A stretch of 64,000 nucleotides of DNA from Paracoccaceae bacterium (GCA_014872815.1 WKFK01000012.1:248001-312000), one strand, 5' to 3'. Positions 17,637 to 27,677 are shown, counted from the stretch's first letter. Program-made: numbers and translations. The notes: generated by a model from the sequence alone, not told the origin.

Positions 17637-17882
17637 ATGAACTTCTATCTCCTCCCCAGCCGCCCATCTGAGCCACAGTCCCTGTCCAGCTACGCCAAAG
17701 AGCGCGAGATCTTCCGCGCCAAGGCCCATGCATTAAAAAAGCGCCGGCAATTGCGGCGCTTTGATTTGCTCAAACTCTGGCTGCGCGATCCGCGCCGCGC
17801 GTCACAGCGCGTTCTGAACCGCCTTCATAAAGGCGCGGATCATACCGATGTCCTTCACCCCCGGCGCGCTTTCGACACCTGA
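17637..17882 (+). CDS. Doubtful short ORF divergent from lysR
   Basis: 81 codons, with GAGG about ten bases before the ATG. The first ~31 codons show coding-like third positions (around [18 protein letters not shown]), but the frame then runs through the trpF terminator and into the trpF 3' end. It may be the remaining 5' part of a gene once divergent from the lysR gene, or chance. I do not recognise it. Confidence 0.22.
   Translation: MNFYLLPSRPSEPQSLSSYAKEREIFRAKAHALKKRRQLRRFDLLKLWLRDPRRASQRVLNRLHKGADHTDVLHPRRAFDT
17733..17762 (-). terminator. Rho-independent terminator of trpF
   Basis: Perfect 9-bp stem AAAGCGCCG / CGGCGCTTT with a 7-base loop, and TTTTTT on the minus strand at the 3' side. 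It separates trpF from the lysR gene. Confidence 0.85.
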
Positions 17883-18446
17883 GGACAGATCGAGTTGGCG
17901 CGCGCCAGTCATCTTGACCGCCTCAGCCACATTGTCGGCGGTCAATCCGCCTGCCAGCATCCAGGGGCGCGGCCAGTATTTGCGGTTCACCAGACGCCAA
18001 TCAAAGGACAGCCCATTGCCCCCCGGCAAATCCGCATTCTTAGGAGGCTTGGCATCCACCAAAAGCTGGTCCGCCACCGCACCATAGGTGTCGATCTTGG
18101 CCACATCTTCGGCATCCGCAATGCCAATGGCTTTCATCACCGGCAAACCAAAGCGCGCGCGCACTTCGGCCACACGCTCCGGGCTTTCACTACCATGCAG
18201 CTGCAACATATCCAGTGGCACCGTCTCGACCAGCTGGTCCAAAAAGGTATCATCCGCATTCACGGTCAGCGCCACTTTGGCGACCCCCACAGGGACCTCG
18301 ACAGCCAAATCCCGCGCCTGTGCAATACTGACGTTGCGCGGTGACTTCTCAAAGAAAACAAAGCCCACATAGGCCGCGCCCGCTTCCGCCGCCGCAGCCA
18401 CATGCGCGGGCTCTTTTAGCCCGCATATCTTGACACGAATATCCAT
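17802..18446 (-). CDS. trpF: Phosphoribosylanthranilate isomerase
   Basis: 214 residues. Third step of tryptophan synthesis from anthranilate: Amadori rearrangement of PRA to CdRP. The catalytic base C8 in VKICGL and acid D131 in LLVDAKPP are present, with the phosphate-binding [12 protein letters not shown] and DLSSGVES. The barrel is of normal length. Followed by its own strong terminator rather than running into trpB, so trpF and trpB are probably transcribed separately here. Confidence 0.96.
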   Translation of the reverse strand: MDIRVKICGLKEPAHVAAAAEAGAAYVGFVFFEKSPRNVSIAQARDLAVEVPVGVAKVALTVNADDTFLDQLVETVPLDMLQLHGSESPERVAEVRARFGLPVMKAIGIADAEDVAKIDTYGAVADQLLVDAKPPKNADLPGGNGLSFDWRLVNRKYWPRPWMLAGGLTADNVAEAVKMTGARQLDLSSGVESAPGVKDIGMIRAFMKAVQNAL

Positions 18447-18485
18447 GACGTGGACCTACATGACCTCGCGGTCAAAGCAAAGCGC

Positions 18486-18836
18486 TCAGCTTGCCTCTTC
18501 CAAAAGCGTCAGCACCTCGTCTTTCTTCTCCGCCTCACGGCCCTTCAGACGACGCACCTCACGTTGCGTTTTGTGCAGTTCCTTTTCCGCCTTGGTTTTG
18601 TCTGCACGATGACGATGCTCCCGCAACCATTCCCAAACAAACCCAATGATCACGCCAAAAATGACGGCCAGAAAGATCACCGCAAACAGAGGCACCTCAA
18701 CGGCGTGGTTGATGCCAAACCATTCCTCGGCCACTGCAGGCAACAATGTCAAAGTGACGATATCGCGGTTGGCCAAAGCAACCGCGATCAGCACGACAGC
18801 CAAGCCGCCGAGAAATGCATAGCGAATGTAACGCAT
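18486..18836 (-). CDS. lapA: LapA-domain (DUF1049) inner-membrane protein
   Basis: 116 residues. Two transmembrane helices (about 5-22 and 45-70) with the LapA signature NRDIVTLTLLP between them, and a charged C-terminal coiled coil (KTKAEKELHKTQREVRRLKG). In E. coli LapA works with LapB in control of LPS assembly and LpxC turnover; whether that holds here is inference. The start lies three bases after the ihfB stop, so the two genes are one unit, an arrangement common in alphaproteobacteria. Confidence 0.85.
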   Translation of the reverse strand: MRYIRYAFLGGLAVVLIAVALANRDIVTLTLLPAVAEEWFGINHAVEVPLFAVIFLAVIFGVIIGFVWEWLREHRHRADKTKAEKELHKTQREVRRLKGREAEKKDEVLTLLEEAS

Positions 18837-18839
18837 AGC

Positions 18840-19121
18840 TTACTTTCCGTTCAAACGATCTCGCAAAAGCTTGCCGGTCTTGAAGAACGGCACATGCTTC
18901 TCTTCCACCTCTACCGATTCACCAGTACGCGGGTTGCGCCCAACACGGGCGTCACGCTGTTTGACGGAAAACGCTCCAAAGCCCCGCAGTTCCACCCGGT
19001 CGCCACGGCTCATTGCGTCGGTGATCTCTTCAAAGATCGTATTCACAATGCGCTCCACGTCGCGCTGATAGAGGTGTGGGTTTTCGTCTGCAATTTTCTG
19101 AATCAATTCCGAACGGATCAT
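18840..19121 (-). CDS. ihfB: Integration host factor beta subunit
   Basis: 93 residues. DNA-bending protein that forms a heterodimer with IHF-alpha. The whole HU/IHF fold is visible: [48 protein letters not shown] and [15 protein letters not shown], including the intercalating proline of RNPRTG. I call it beta because of MIRSELI, the [11 protein letters not shown] segment and the lapA partner. Upstream lie 249 bp (19122-19370) with no gene, presumably the promoter; I see no rpsA, which often precedes ihfB. Confidence 0.93.
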   Translation of the reverse strand: MIRSELIQKIADENPHLYQRDVERIVNTIFEEITDAMSRGDRVELRGFGAFSVKQRDARVGRNPRTGESVEVEEKHVPFFKTGKLLRDRLNGK

Positions 19122-19370
19122 CGGTGTCTATCTCCCTGAGCGCGTGCAGGTCTTATCGCATGCATCTCCTTGACTATAAGAAGAAACCTGCGGAACGGAA
19201 ATGAATTGTCCGCTTCCCTTGGTGGAAATCCGCTCAATTCAACCATTTTTGCCGGTTTCCCCCACTTCAAACTGCCATTTCTAACTGTCAGAGCGCCCGC
19301 AACTCGGCACTGCCTTCTTGCCGCAACGCAGAGAAGTCATTGATTCGCAACAAAAACCAAATGCCTTTTT

Positions 19371-20651
19371 TTAGTGCATCTTTGCTTTGATCCGACGAAC
19401 CATGGCCCAGACAGCAAGCACAACAACCGGGGTGAGCGCCGCCAAAACCACGCCCTTGCTCACGCCAAGTGTCTTCGCGAACGGGTAGACAAAATACCCC
19501 GCCAAGGACACCGCGTAGTAGCTGATCGCCACAACAGACAGCCCTTCAACAGTTTCCTGCAGACGCAACGCCAGATCCGCCCGCCGATCCATGCTTTCCA
19601 ACAACGCTTGGTTCTGGGCGGACCGAGATACCTCTACTTTGGTCCGCAAAAGCTGCGCCGCGCGCCCCACCCGCTCCGCCAATGACTGCAATCGGCTCTC
19701 GCTATGGTTCACAGTCCGCATCGCCGGATCGTAGCGCCGTGTCATAAACTCGCTAAACGTCTGCCGCCCGTGAAACCGCTCTTCACGCAGAATCTTGATA
19801 CGCTGCTGTACAATCTTCTCATAAGCACCGGTCGCTCCAAACCGAAACGACGTGTCCGCAATCAGGCGTTCCACATCTCCCGACAACTCCAGCAACGACT
19901 GTAGCGTCTCCGCCGCATCTCCCTGATCGCTGCGCAAATGGCCCATCAAATGACCTGCGTCGTTTTCCAACGCGCCAAGCTCTCGTGAAATCGCCTTCAC
20001 ACGGAAATAGCCCAGCATCGACATGCATTTGTAGGTCTCGATCTCACACAACCGTTGCACCACGCGCCCCACGCGCCGCGCGCCTGTGTCCGGTGCCACA
20101 AACACCGCCATATTCTGGTGCCCGTTCGACGCAATCCTGAAATCTGTCGCCACCACACAGGTGCGATCCAACACATAGTTCGCCGCCACCGTTTCCGGCA
20201 GAAACCACTCATAGATTTGGGAGATCATCTCCTCGTCGCTGGGCATGTTTTGCACGCGGATCATCGCAGAGGTCACCCTCTGCCCCGGTGCAGCGGCCAA
20301 CCAATCCTCCGGAAACACGTCCAAATCCGCCGGATCAAACGCCCGCGCGCTCACCTGCGGCAGAAACATCGTGTAAGTGACAAACTCCGCATGCTGTTCC
20401 CACTTCAACGTATCCCGCCCAATCTGACAGGTGAAATGCGTCGCCCCGGGCTGCGGATGCGGCGCACCAAACCGGTCCAATAGATCGCAGAGGTGCTCAA
20501 GCTCAGCCCCAGCGTCCTTGCCAACATGTTCCTGCGGTATGCGCCAAGCAATAAATACCGCGCGACAAGGAGCCGTCAAAGTTGGAAAGGGACGGGCATG
20601 GAGTTCGTTGGCAAGCTTGTAGCGCAACGGATGATCTTGAATGGCGGACAT
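19371..20651 (-). CDS. DUF3422 family membrane protein
   Basis: 426 residues from the ATG at 20651, with AGGAGA upstream; the frame to 20744 adds a poor leader. DUF3422 is recognised by the N-terminal HPLRYKLANELHARPFP, HFTCQIGRDTLKWEQHAEF and YTMFL. The long central part is helical with possible coiled coils (LLELSGDVERLIADTSFRFG, LAERVGRAAQLLRTKVEV), and two hydrophobic helices close the protein (about 372-393 and 400-420). It may be related in shape to the CorA-like two-helix membrane proteins, but this is speculation. Function unknown. Confidence 0.85.
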   Translation of the reverse strand: MSAIQDHPLRYKLANELHARPFPTLTAPCRAVFIAWRIPQEHVGKDAGAELEHLCDLLDRFGAPHPQPGATHFTCQIGRDTLKWEQHAEFVTYTMFLPQVSARAFDPADLDVFPEDWLAAAPGQRVTSAMIRVQNMPSDEEMISQIYEWFLPETVAANYVLDRTCVVATDFRIASNGHQNMAVFVAPDTGARRVGRVVQRLCEIETYKCMSMLGYFRVKAISRELGALENDAGHLMGHLRSDQGDAAETLQSLLELSGDVERLIADTSFRFGATGAYEKIVQQRIKILREERFHGRQTFSEFMTRRYDPAMRTVNHSESRLQSLAERVGRAAQLLRTKVEVSRSAQNQALLESMDRRADLALRLQETVEGLSVVAISYYAVSLAGYFVYPFAKTLGVSKGVVLAALTPVVVLAVWAMVRRIKAKMH

Positions 20652-20786
20652 AGTCTTCTCCTGGTCGCGCCCAAACTTACCCCGCCCGCAAAGAAAGTAA
20701 ATCTTTTTGTTCATTTTCAAATACTTGGCGGAATACCACGGCATACCAAGGACATAGCCAAAATGGGATCGCTAACATTTCGGGCC

Positions 20787-20815
20787 TTGCCCTCTAGTCT
20801 CACCCAGCCTATCCC
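20787..20815 (+). promoter_or_regulatory. Candidate sigma-70-type promoter for ribN leader
   Basis: TTGCCC, 17 bp, TATCCC. Transcription would start near 20822, about 20 bases before the FMN aptamer. Match to consensus is moderate. Confidence 0.35.
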
Positions 20816-20843
20816 GGTCTTTGCGGTCCATTTGGGCCGCGAC

Positions 20844-20979
20844 GTTCTCAGGGCGGGGTGGAATTCCCCACCGGCGGTAAGCAGCTGCGCTGTAAGCCCG
20901 CGAGCGCCTCCCTCAGGGAGGGTCCAGCAGATCAGGTGCAACTCCTGAGCCGACGGTCACAGTCCGGATGGAAGAGAGC
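20844..20979 (+). ncRNA. FMN riboswitch (RFN element)
   Basis: All conserved blocks of the RFN element occur in order: CAGGGCGGGGTGGAATTCCC, CCACCGGCGGTAA, AGCCCGCGAGC, CAGATCAGGTGCAA, CTCCTGAGCCGACGGT and CAGTCCGGATGGAAGAGAG. P1 is closed by GTTCTC with GAGAGC. A further inverted repeat CCAAACAG...CTGTTTGG lies between the aptamer and the coding region and may belong to the expression platform. It controls the downstream transporter: high FMN is expected to shut it off. Confidence 0.96.
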
Positions 20980-21069
20980 GGGAAGAACCCAAACAGGGCT
21001 GGCAACGGCACTGTTTGGCTTGTCCTGTCTGCCTTGAGTTGTGTGCGTGAGGAAAGAAAGGACAACGCC

Positions 21070-21957
21070 ATGACTCGCATTTTTGCAAACACCCGCCCGG
21101 CCACCGCCGGCGCACTTCTGATGATCTTTGCCGGACTATTGTTCGCACTGGTCAACACAATTGTACAATGGGGCACCATGAAAATGGGCCTGCCTCCCAC
21201 CCGCGTCGCCTTCTGGCAATACCTCATTGCCACGCTCTGGCTGGTGCCGTGGATGATCTTCAGATCTCCTGACGCCTTGCGCACCAAGGCTCTGCCAAAA
21301 CACCTACTGCGTGTGGGTTGCGCCGTGATTGGCGTGCAGCTCTGGGTCACCGGCCTTGCGCATGTGCCGATCTGGCAGGCCATTGCCCTGATCATGCTTT
21401 CGCCGTTCTTTGTCACCGTCCTCGCGGGCCTGTGGCTTGGGGAACAGGTGTCACTACACCGCTGGGCAGCAGTCGTGATCGGTTTCATCGGCGGTATGAT
21501 CATCCTGGCCCCATGGTCAGATACCTTCACGCCTTACGCGCTCTACCCGGTGGGCGCAGCTGTCTTCTGGGGGCTGACCAGCTTGATGACCAAACAAATG
21601 AGCGCGACGGAAAGCCCGGCCACACTCACACTCTACTTGTTGATACTGCTCACTCCGATCAATGCCGGTCTCGCGTTGGACACTGGCCTTGGCTTTGAAG
21701 GCACCACCGCCGGTTTGCTATTGGTGAGCGCAGGCTTCTTCACCGCCCTCGCGCAATATGCTCTGGCGCGAGCTTACAGCATTGCCGACGCAGCCTACCT
21801 ACAGCCTTTTGACCATCTCAAACTGCCTTTCAACGTCGGCCTTGGCTTGGTTGTCTTTGGCTACGCCCCACCCGGCAGCCTGTGGCTGGGGGCCGCGTTG
21901 ATCGTGGGGGCATCCTTTACGCTTTTGCGGCAGGAAACGCGCCTACAAACCGCATAA
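21070..21957 (+). CDS. ribN: RibN-type riboflavin importer (DMT/EamA superfamily)
   Basis: 295 residues from the ATG at 21070 with AGAAAGGA upstream; the frame to 20968 overlaps the riboswitch and is not coding. Ten hydrophobic helices in two EamA repeats (GALLMIFAGLLFALVNTIVQ; YPVGAAVFWGLTSLMTKQMS). The FMN riboswitch directly in front is strong evidence that the substrate is riboflavin: RibN importers of this superfamily are known from alphaproteobacteria with the same leader. The assignment rests on riboswitch context plus family, since DMT sequences alone do not tell the substrate. Confidence 0.85.
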   Translation: MTRIFANTRPATAGALLMIFAGLLFALVNTIVQWGTMKMGLPPTRVAFWQYLIATLWLVPWMIFRSPDALRTKALPKHLLRVGCAVIGVQLWVTGLAHVPIWQAIALIMLSPFFVTVLAGLWLGEQVSLHRWAAVVIGFIGGMIILAPWSDTFTPYALYPVGAAVFWGLTSLMTKQMSATESPATLTLYLLILLTPINAGLALDTGLGFEGTTAGLLLVSAGFFTALAQYALARAYSIADAAYLQPFDHLKLPFNVGLGLVVFGYAPPGSLWLGAALIVGASFTLLRQETRLQTA

Positions 21958-22010
21958 TCTGGCAAGCGGGCGTTGGCTCATATGTCTTCGCCCACAGCTC
22001 CTACTCGGCG

Positions 22011-22751
22011 TCAAAACTCATAAGTGACCCCAAGCAATGGGCCAGATTGGCTGAAACTGTAGTCGCCATTATCCACCTCGTGATCAAACGAGATATAGCG
22101 ATAGCCACCTACCACATTCCAATTGTTTGCAAAGGAATACTCCACTGTGGCCAGCACCTGCCACGTCTCACTGCCCGAGCGGAAACCGCCGTAGTCCACC
22201 ATACCCATGAAATTCCACCGATCAGACAGAGGCACTCTGATCCGCGCAGCAATCAGCGGATCGACCCAGCTTTGGTCGGTGCTCCGCACCTCTTGCGGGG
22301 AGGTCCCCGGTTGCAATGTCAAACGCGTGTCCGTGCTGAACCAACGCAAACCTGCGCCCACATCCACCCTCATTTCTGCGCTGTCTCGCACCTGATAAAG
22401 TGCATATGCGCTCAGGTATTGGGTTTTTAGATCTGCGTCCAAGCCGGAATAGGCTGGGCCCGGCGTAGCGTTGGAAAACGTCAGATCGGTGAAGTTATAA
22501 TCTGTCACCAGCGTCCACGGCCCCCGGCTCGCAGAAAATGCCCCCATGAAGGCCACATTGAGGTTTTCCAGCGCGTCCTTGAAACTGAGCGTGGCCTCGA
22601 CACTGCCAGCGGGCGTGTCCAATCCGGTCTGTGTCTCCGGCATATAAAGGTACACCGACGCGCGATAAGACCACTCTTCCGATAGCGCTTCCCCTGCAGT
22701 GATAGAGCCTCCCAAAACCGCCGCGGCCGCTGTGTAAGATAATCTTCTCAT
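22011..22751 (-). CDS. Outer-membrane beta-barrel protein
   Basis: 246 residues from the ATG at 22751 with GGAGGT immediately upstream. A signal peptide (RRLSYTAAAAVLGGSITAGEA) is followed by alternating amphipathic strands (YRASVYLYMPE, WTLVTDYNFTDLTF, QYLSAYALYQVR, MRVDVGAGLRWF, NWNVVGGYRYISF) and a terminal phenylalanine (GVTYEF), all typical of small outer-membrane barrels. Likely 8-12 strands. Function is not evident. Stands alone, convergent with ribN. Confidence 0.75.
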   Translation of the reverse strand: MRRLSYTAAAAVLGGSITAGEALSEEWSYRASVYLYMPETQTGLDTPAGSVEATLSFKDALENLNVAFMGAFSASRGPWTLVTDYNFTDLTFSNATPGPAYSGLDADLKTQYLSAYALYQVRDSAEMRVDVGAGLRWFSTDTRLTLQPGTSPQEVRSTDQSWVDPLIAARIRVPLSDRWNFMGMVDYGGFRSGSETWQVLATVEYSFANNWNVVGGYRYISFDHEVDNGDYSFSQSGPLLGVTYEF

Positions 22752-22883
22752 AGTACCTCCACAAATACTCTCAAACAAAATCGAACTTCCGGAAGCGCCT
22801 CAAAGAGCCAGCGCCAAATACGTCTTTCCCTTCTAGGTAGCTTGGCACACTCTTGGGCTCCCCCGCAAATTTTCCTGTTTCAC

Positions 22884-22912
22884 AACAAAAAAGGCGCCTG
22901 ATGTCAGGCGCC
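22884..22912 (-). terminator. Rho-independent terminator of pntAB
   Basis: GGCGCCTG-ATGT-CAGGCGCC stem with TTTTTTG on the minus-strand 3' side, 25 bp after the pntB stop. Confidence 0.88.
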
Positions 22913-22937
22913 CTTTCTATTCGCGATGTCAGATAGA

Positions 22938-24380
22938 TCACTCGATCATGGTCAGCAGTTTGTCGAGGCTGGCCTTCGCGTCCCCGTAGAACATGCGTGT
23001 GTTCTCTTTGAAGAATAGGGGGTTCTCGATGCCCGAGTAACCGGTACCCTGACCACGCTTGGACACAAACACCTGCTTCGCTTTCCAGCATTCCAGAACC
23101 GGCATGCCCGCGATTGGGCTGTTTGGATCTTCCTGTGCTGCCGGGTTCACGATGTCGTTGGAGCCAATCACGATGGCCACATCCGTTTCCGGGAAGTCAT
23201 CGTTGATTTCGTCCATCTCCAGCACGATGTCATACGGCACCTTGGCTTCGGCCAAGAGCACGTTCATGTGCCCTGGCAGACGCCCCGCAACCGGGTGGAT
23301 CGCAAAGCGCACGTTCTTGCCTTTGGCGCGCAGACGACGGGTCAGCTCCGCCACGTTCTGCTGGGCCTGTGCCACCGCCATGCCGTAGCCTGGGATGATC
23401 ACAACGCTGTCTGCATCTTCCAATGCAGCCGCCACGCCATCGGCCTCAATCGCAATCTGCTCCCCTTCGACTTCCATCGCAGGACCAGACGCCCCACCAA
23501 AGCCACCAAGGATCACCGACACAAAGGAGCGGTTCATCGCCTTACACATAATGTAGGACAGGATCGCACCGGAGGAGCCCACAAGGGCACCTACAACGAT
23601 CAGAAGGTCGTTGCCCAGCGAGAAACCAATCGCCGCTGCGGCCCAGCCGGAGTAGCTGTTCAGCATGGACACAACCACTGGCATGTCTGCGCCACCGATG
23701 CCCATGATCAGGTGATAGCCGATGAACAGCGCCGCAATGGTCAGAACAAACAGCGGGAAGAAGCCGCCAGAGTTCAGGTACCAGATCAGGCAGAGCAGAG
23801 AGAGACCCGCCGCCGCTGCATTGAGCAGGTGACCGCCCGGTAGTTTCTCGGCATTGGATGTCACCTTGCCCGACAGCTTGCCATAGGCAATCACAGAGCC
23901 CGTGAAGGTCACCGCACCGATCCAGACACCAAGGCTCAATTCAACAAACAGAATGTTGATCTCAACCGCAGATTTCTTGGCAATCAACTGACCAAAAGTG
24001 CCCAGCTCTTTCACCGCGTCCGCGCCAGCCGCAACCGCATCTGCTGCGTTGCCGATCTCAAAGTGCGCGTTGTAGCCCACAAACACCGCGGCCAAACCCA
24101 CCAGCGCGTGCATACCAGCCACCAGTTCCGGCATCTGGGTCATCTCGACCTTGGACGCCAGCTGATAGCCAATCACGCCACCACCCGCGATCAGCGGAAT
24201 GGACAGCCACCACAGGCCTGCACCCGGGCCGATCAGCGTCGCAAACACCGCCAGCGCCATGCCGACAATGCCGTACCACACCGCGCGTTTCGCGCTTTCC
24301 TGATTGCTCAAACCACCCAAGGAGAGGATGAAGAGCACTGCCGCAACAACGTAAGCGGCGGTCGTAAAACCGTATTCCAT
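22938..24380 (-). CDS. pntB: NAD(P) transhydrogenase subunit beta
   Basis: 480 residues. Membrane subunit of the proton-translocating transhydrogenase that makes NADPH from NADH using the proton gradient. N-terminal half hydrophobic (domain II, about nine helices), C-terminal half the NADP(H)-binding domain [52 protein letters not shown] and [23 protein letters not shown] lies before the ATG and the pntA stop is 12 bp upstream, so the two are one operon. Confidence 0.97.
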   Translation of the reverse strand: MEYGFTTAAYVVAAVLFILSLGGLSNQESAKRAVWYGIVGMALAVFATLIGPGAGLWWLSIPLIAGGGVIGYQLASKVEMTQMPELVAGMHALVGLAAVFVGYNAHFEIGNAADAVAAGADAVKELGTFGQLIAKKSAVEINILFVELSLGVWIGAVTFTGSVIAYGKLSGKVTSNAEKLPGGHLLNAAAAGLSLLCLIWYLNSGGFFPLFVLTIAALFIGYHLIMGIGGADMPVVVSMLNSYSGWAAAAIGFSLGNDLLIVVGALVGSSGAILSYIMCKAMNRSFVSVILGGFGGASGPAMEVEGEQIAIEADGVAAALEDADSVVIIPGYGMAVAQAQQNVAELTRRLRAKGKNVRFAIHPVAGRLPGHMNVLLAEAKVPYDIVLEMDEINDDFPETDVAIVIGSNDIVNPAAQEDPNSPIAGMPVLECWKAKQVFVSKRGQGTGYSGIENPLFFKENTRMFYGDAKASLDKLLTMIE

Positions 24381-24392
24381 AGCGCGACCTCC

Positions 24393-25964
24393 TTAGGACT
24401 TCTGGAACATGGCGAGCATACGCCGTGTCACGAGGAAACCGCCGAAGATATTGATCCCGGCCATGAAAACAGAGAGCGCGGCAAGCAGGATCACCAGGAA
24501 ACTGCCGGAGCCAATCTGCATAAGCGCCCCCAAGATGATGATCGAGGAGATCGCGTTGGTCACAGCCATCAGCGGCGTGTGCAACGAGTGGGCGACACCC
24601 CAGATCACCTGGAAGCCGACAAAACAGGCCAGCACAAACACGATAAAATGCTGCATAAAGCTTGCTGGCGCCACAAGACCAACCAGCAACAGCAACGCGC
24701 CGCCGCCGCCCAACAGGGCAACCTGCTGCTTGGTCTGCTGTTTGAACGCCGCAATTTCCTGCGCGCGCTTTTCTTCCGGAGTCAGCTCCGGCACCACCTC
24801 TTTGGGCTTGGCCGCAATCGCCTGGACCTTTGGTGGGGGTGGCGGGAAGGTGATGTCACCTTCAAACGTCACGGTCGCGCCACGGATCACGTCATCTTCC
24901 ATGTCATGCACAATCTGACCGTCTTTCTCAGGGGTCAGGTCGGCCATCATGTGACGGATATTGGTCGCATAGAGGCTGGAAGACTGCGCCGCCATACGCG
25001 ATGGGAAGTCGGTGTAGCCGATGATGGTCACGCCATTCTCGGTCACGATCTTCTCGTCCATCACGGTCAGCTTACAGTTGCCGCCTTTTTCCGCCGCGAG
25101 GTCCACAATCACGGACCCCGGCTTCATCGCTTCGACCATATCTTTGGTCCAAAGCTCCGGCGCTTCGCGGTTCGGGATCAACGCGGTGGTGATCACAATG
25201 TCCACTTCTGGGGCCAGTTCACGGAACTTCGCCAGCTGCGCTTCACGGAATTCATCAGATTGCACAGAAGCATAACCGCCGGTGGCCGCTCCATCGGTGC
25301 CTTCTTCTTCAAAGTCCAGATAGACAAACTCGGCGCCCATGGACTCAACCTGCTCGGCCACTTCTGGACGTACGTCAAACGCCAGCGTGATCGCCCCCAA
25401 AGAGGTCGAGGTCCCGATTGCGGCCAAACCGGCCACACCGGCACCGACAACCAGCACTTTGGCAGGCGGCACTTTACCGGCTGCGGTCACTTGCCCAGTG
25501 AAGAACCGGCCAAAGTTGTTGCCCGCCTCAATCACTGCACGGTAGCCGGCGATGTTGGCCATAGAGGACAGCGCATCCATCTTCTGCGCGCGCGAAATAC
25601 GTGGCACCATTTCCATGGCAATCACGTTGGCGCCCTTGGCCTTCGCCGCTTCCATACCTTCTTCGTTGCCCGCTGGGTTGAAGAAGGAAATCAGCGTTTT
25701 GTCCTTGGTCAGGCGCTTCAGCTCGGTGGCGTCTGGCTGACGCACCTTTGCGACGATGTCGACCTCTTTCCAGAGCGCCGCGGCGGTCTTGATGACCTCA
25801 ACACCCGCAGCCTCATAGGCGGCATCTGAGAACCCAGCACCGGCACCGGCACGACTTTCAATGGCGCACTCGTACCCGAGCTTCTGGAGCTGCTTGGCAG
25901 AATCCGGAGTCATCGCGACCCGGTTCTCACCACCAAACACCTCTTTTGGCGTACCTATTTTCAC
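24393..25964 (-). CDS. pntA: NAD(P) transhydrogenase subunit alpha (fused form)
   Basis: 523 residues, GTG start (GTGAAAATAGG) preceded by GGGGGATAAGAAAG. Contains the NAD(H)-binding domain I ([42 protein letters not shown]) and, after a Pro-rich linker (PPPPPKVQ), four hydrophobic helices that complete the membrane domain II. The fused E. coli-like arrangement contrasts with the split PntAA/PntAB of Rhodospirillum. Cytosolic domain I faces the pntB domain III. The 135 bp upstream should contain the promoter. Confidence 0.97.
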   Translation of the reverse strand: MKIGTPKEVFGGENRVAMTPDSAKQLQKLGYECAIESRAGAGAGFSDAAYEAAGVEVIKTAAALWKEVDIVAKVRQPDATELKRLTKDKTLISFFNPAGNEEGMEAAKAKGANVIAMEMVPRISRAQKMDALSSMANIAGYRAVIEAGNNFGRFFTGQVTAAGKVPPAKVLVVGAGVAGLAAIGTSTSLGAITLAFDVRPEVAEQVESMGAEFVYLDFEEEGTDGAATGGYASVQSDEFREAQLAKFRELAPEVDIVITTALIPNREAPELWTKDMVEAMKPGSVIVDLAAEKGGNCKLTVMDEKIVTENGVTIIGYTDFPSRMAAQSSSLYATNIRHMMADLTPEKDGQIVHDMEDDVIRGATVTFEGDITFPPPPPKVQAIAAKPKEVVPELTPEEKRAQEIAAFKQQTKQQVALLGGGGALLLLVGLVAPASFMQHFIVFVLACFVGFQVIWGVAHSLHTPLMAVTNAISSIIILGALMQIGSGSFLVILLAALSVFMAGINIFGGFLVTRRMLAMFQKS

Positions 25965-26099
25965 CTTTCTTATCCCCCTTCAGAGTCAGAGCAATAATAT
26001 TTCACGCAGCACATACCGCACTTGCATAATGTTTTAACGCCACCGGAATTGCTGCACAAGCAAACAAGCGAGGCTCCGTATTTCTGCGACGCAACGGCA

Positions 26100-26564
26100 T
26101 CACACCCATCTGCGTACTTTCTCGCAATACCGCGCAAAATCTACGCGAAATTTCCGTCTAAGGCGATTTTCTTCGGGAATGACAAAGCGTTTCTCCAGCA
26201 CCCAAAGGAAAATCGGCACCAAAGGCAGCGCCAGAACCGCATCCCAGTAAAGGATAAACCCCGCCAGTATCAGCACATCGCCAACATAGATCGGATTGCG
26301 ACTGCGCGAAAAAATGCCACTTTGCACAAGCCGCGCGCTGTCGTGATGCGGATGAACCGTCGTCTGTTGCCGACGCATTTCGACAATGGCCAGCGCCGCC
26401 AACAAAACGCCACCGCCCACAAGCAGCCCGCCAAGCAAATCCGCCCAGACCGGTCCAAAACTCAATCCCATGGGAAAATGCCGCGCCTGTGTCCAAGCCA
26501 AAGCCAACATCGCAACAAGCCAGACAGGCGGCAAATCAAACGGCCGTCTCTTCTTCTCTGACAT
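26100..26564 (-). CDS. Isoprenylcysteine/phospholipid methyltransferase-like protein
   Basis: 154 residues. Small membrane methyltransferase of the ICMT/PEMT-like fold. Helices at about 15-30, 42-62 and 96-120 surround the conserved LVQSGIFSRSRNPIYVGD, and the C-terminal VIPEENRLRRKF..DFARYCEKVRRW holds the E-E and W residues that bind SAM. Bacterial members rarely have known substrates. Stands alone. Confidence 0.8.
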   Translation of the reverse strand: MSEKKRRPFDLPPVWLVAMLALAWTQARHFPMGLSFGPVWADLLGGLLVGGGVLLAALAIVEMRRQQTTVHPHHDSARLVQSGIFSRSRNPIYVGDVLILAGFILYWDAVLALPLVPIFLWVLEKRFVIPEENRLRRKFRVDFARYCEKVRRWV

Positions 26565-26888
26565 GCACAGGCTCCTCTACTGGCTTGCGGCGCTTCGTGC
26601 ACCTGTCCCAACCGCCGCGTGGCGTGCCTGACGGTTTAGCGATGTTTGAAAACCTTGCAACGTTCCACCTGACCTATGCGGCAAAAAGGGCCAGAAAGCC
26701 GCGTGTTGTGCCCCAAATAGGACAGAAGTTTTGCCAGAACGGCCATTTTGAGCGCATTTTCCGCAACTTGCCGCGGACATTTTGACCACCTGCCCTTCCC
26801 TTGTGACCCTGCGGCGCAAACACCCAGAACGCTTGTCCGGTCTTATTCGCGCGCTAAGGTGATCCCGACACAGGAGAGGGAGACAGAC
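26565..26888. other. Non-coding gap between divergent genes
   Basis: 324 bp with no convincing ORF. A candidate promoter for the SDR gene, TTGTCC (26833-26838), 16 bp, TAAGGT (26855-26860), lies near its right end; the match is weak. Confidence 0.4.
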
Positions 26889-27641
26889 ATGACACTATCG
26901 GGCAAACACGCTTTGGTCACCGGCGGCGGCACCGGTATTGGCCTTGCCATCGCCAAGGCTCTGGCAGCCGAGGGCGCACAGGTCACCATCACCGGTCGCC
27001 GCCTCAACGTACTGGAAGAAGCTGCCAGTGACGGGCTTTTCCCTCTCGCCATGGATGTGTCGGATGAGAATTCTGTTGTCGATGGCGTCGCCACAGCCGT
27101 GGCCGCCCGTGGCCCCATTCAAATCTGCGTCGCCAACGCAGGCATTGCCGAAGGCCGCGCCCTGCACAAAACCGATATGGATTTCTGGCGCAAGATGATG
27201 TCGATCAACGTTGACGGTGTGTTCCTCACCATCCGTGAAAGCCTGAAATCCATGACCCAGACCGACTGGGGTCGTGTTATGGTGATCTCGTCCATCGCCG
27301 GCCTGCGCGGTCTGAAAGGCGCCCCGGCCTACTCCACCTCCAAACATGCGGTGAACGGCATGATCAAATCGCTGGCGGCAGACTTCGCCACCAAACCGAT
27401 TACTTTCAATTCGATCTGCCCGGCCTATGTGGAAACGCCGATCATCGATCAGAACATCGAAAGCATCATGGCCCGCACCGGCTGCACCGAAGAAGAGGCC
27501 CGCCACATGATGGTCGGCGTGAACCCCCACGGCCGTCTGATCAAACCTGAGGAAGTCGCCCACACCGCACTCTATCTCTGTTCTGACATGGCAGACTCGA
27601 TCCGGGGTCAAATGGTGCAGGTCTCCGGCGGCGAAGTGTAA
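26889..27641 (+). CDS. SDR-family oxidoreductase
   Basis: 250 residues from the ATG at 26889, GGGAG upstream. NAD(P)-dependent short-chain dehydrogenase: cofactor motif TGGGTGIG at 11-18, VANAG at 81-85 and catalytic S135, Y148 and K152 in YSTSK. GRRLN after the second strand suggests NADP(H) preference. Resembles 3-hydroxybutyrate or 3-oxoacyl reductases, but the substrate cannot be named. Followed by a strong hairpin and the 11-bp repeats. Confidence 0.93.
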   Translation: MTLSGKHALVTGGGTGIGLAIAKALAAEGAQVTITGRRLNVLEEAASDGLFPLAMDVSDENSVVDGVATAVAARGPIQICVANAGIAEGRALHKTDMDFWRKMMSINVDGVFLTIRESLKSMTQTDWGRVMVISSIAGLRGLKGAPAYSTSKHAVNGMIKSLAADFATKPITFNSICPAYVETPIIDQNIESIMARTGCTEEEARHMMVGVNPHGRLIKPEEVAHTALYLCSDMADSIRGQMVQVSGGEV

Positions 27642-27648
27642 TACCTAT

Positions 27649-27677
27649 ACGGCCCGGCGAACACGCCGCCGGGCCGT
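27649..27677 (+). terminator. Hairpin after SDR gene
   Basis: Perfect 10-bp stem ACGGCCCGGC / GCCGGGCCGT with a 9-base loop, 7 bp past the stop. The 3' tail TAAACAATAC is only weakly T-rich. Confidence 0.5.

Noticed and set aside
24063-25829. 588-codon open frame opposite pntA/pntB
   Set aside because: Shadow of strongly biased coding DNA; spans the real pntA/pntB junction on the other strand.
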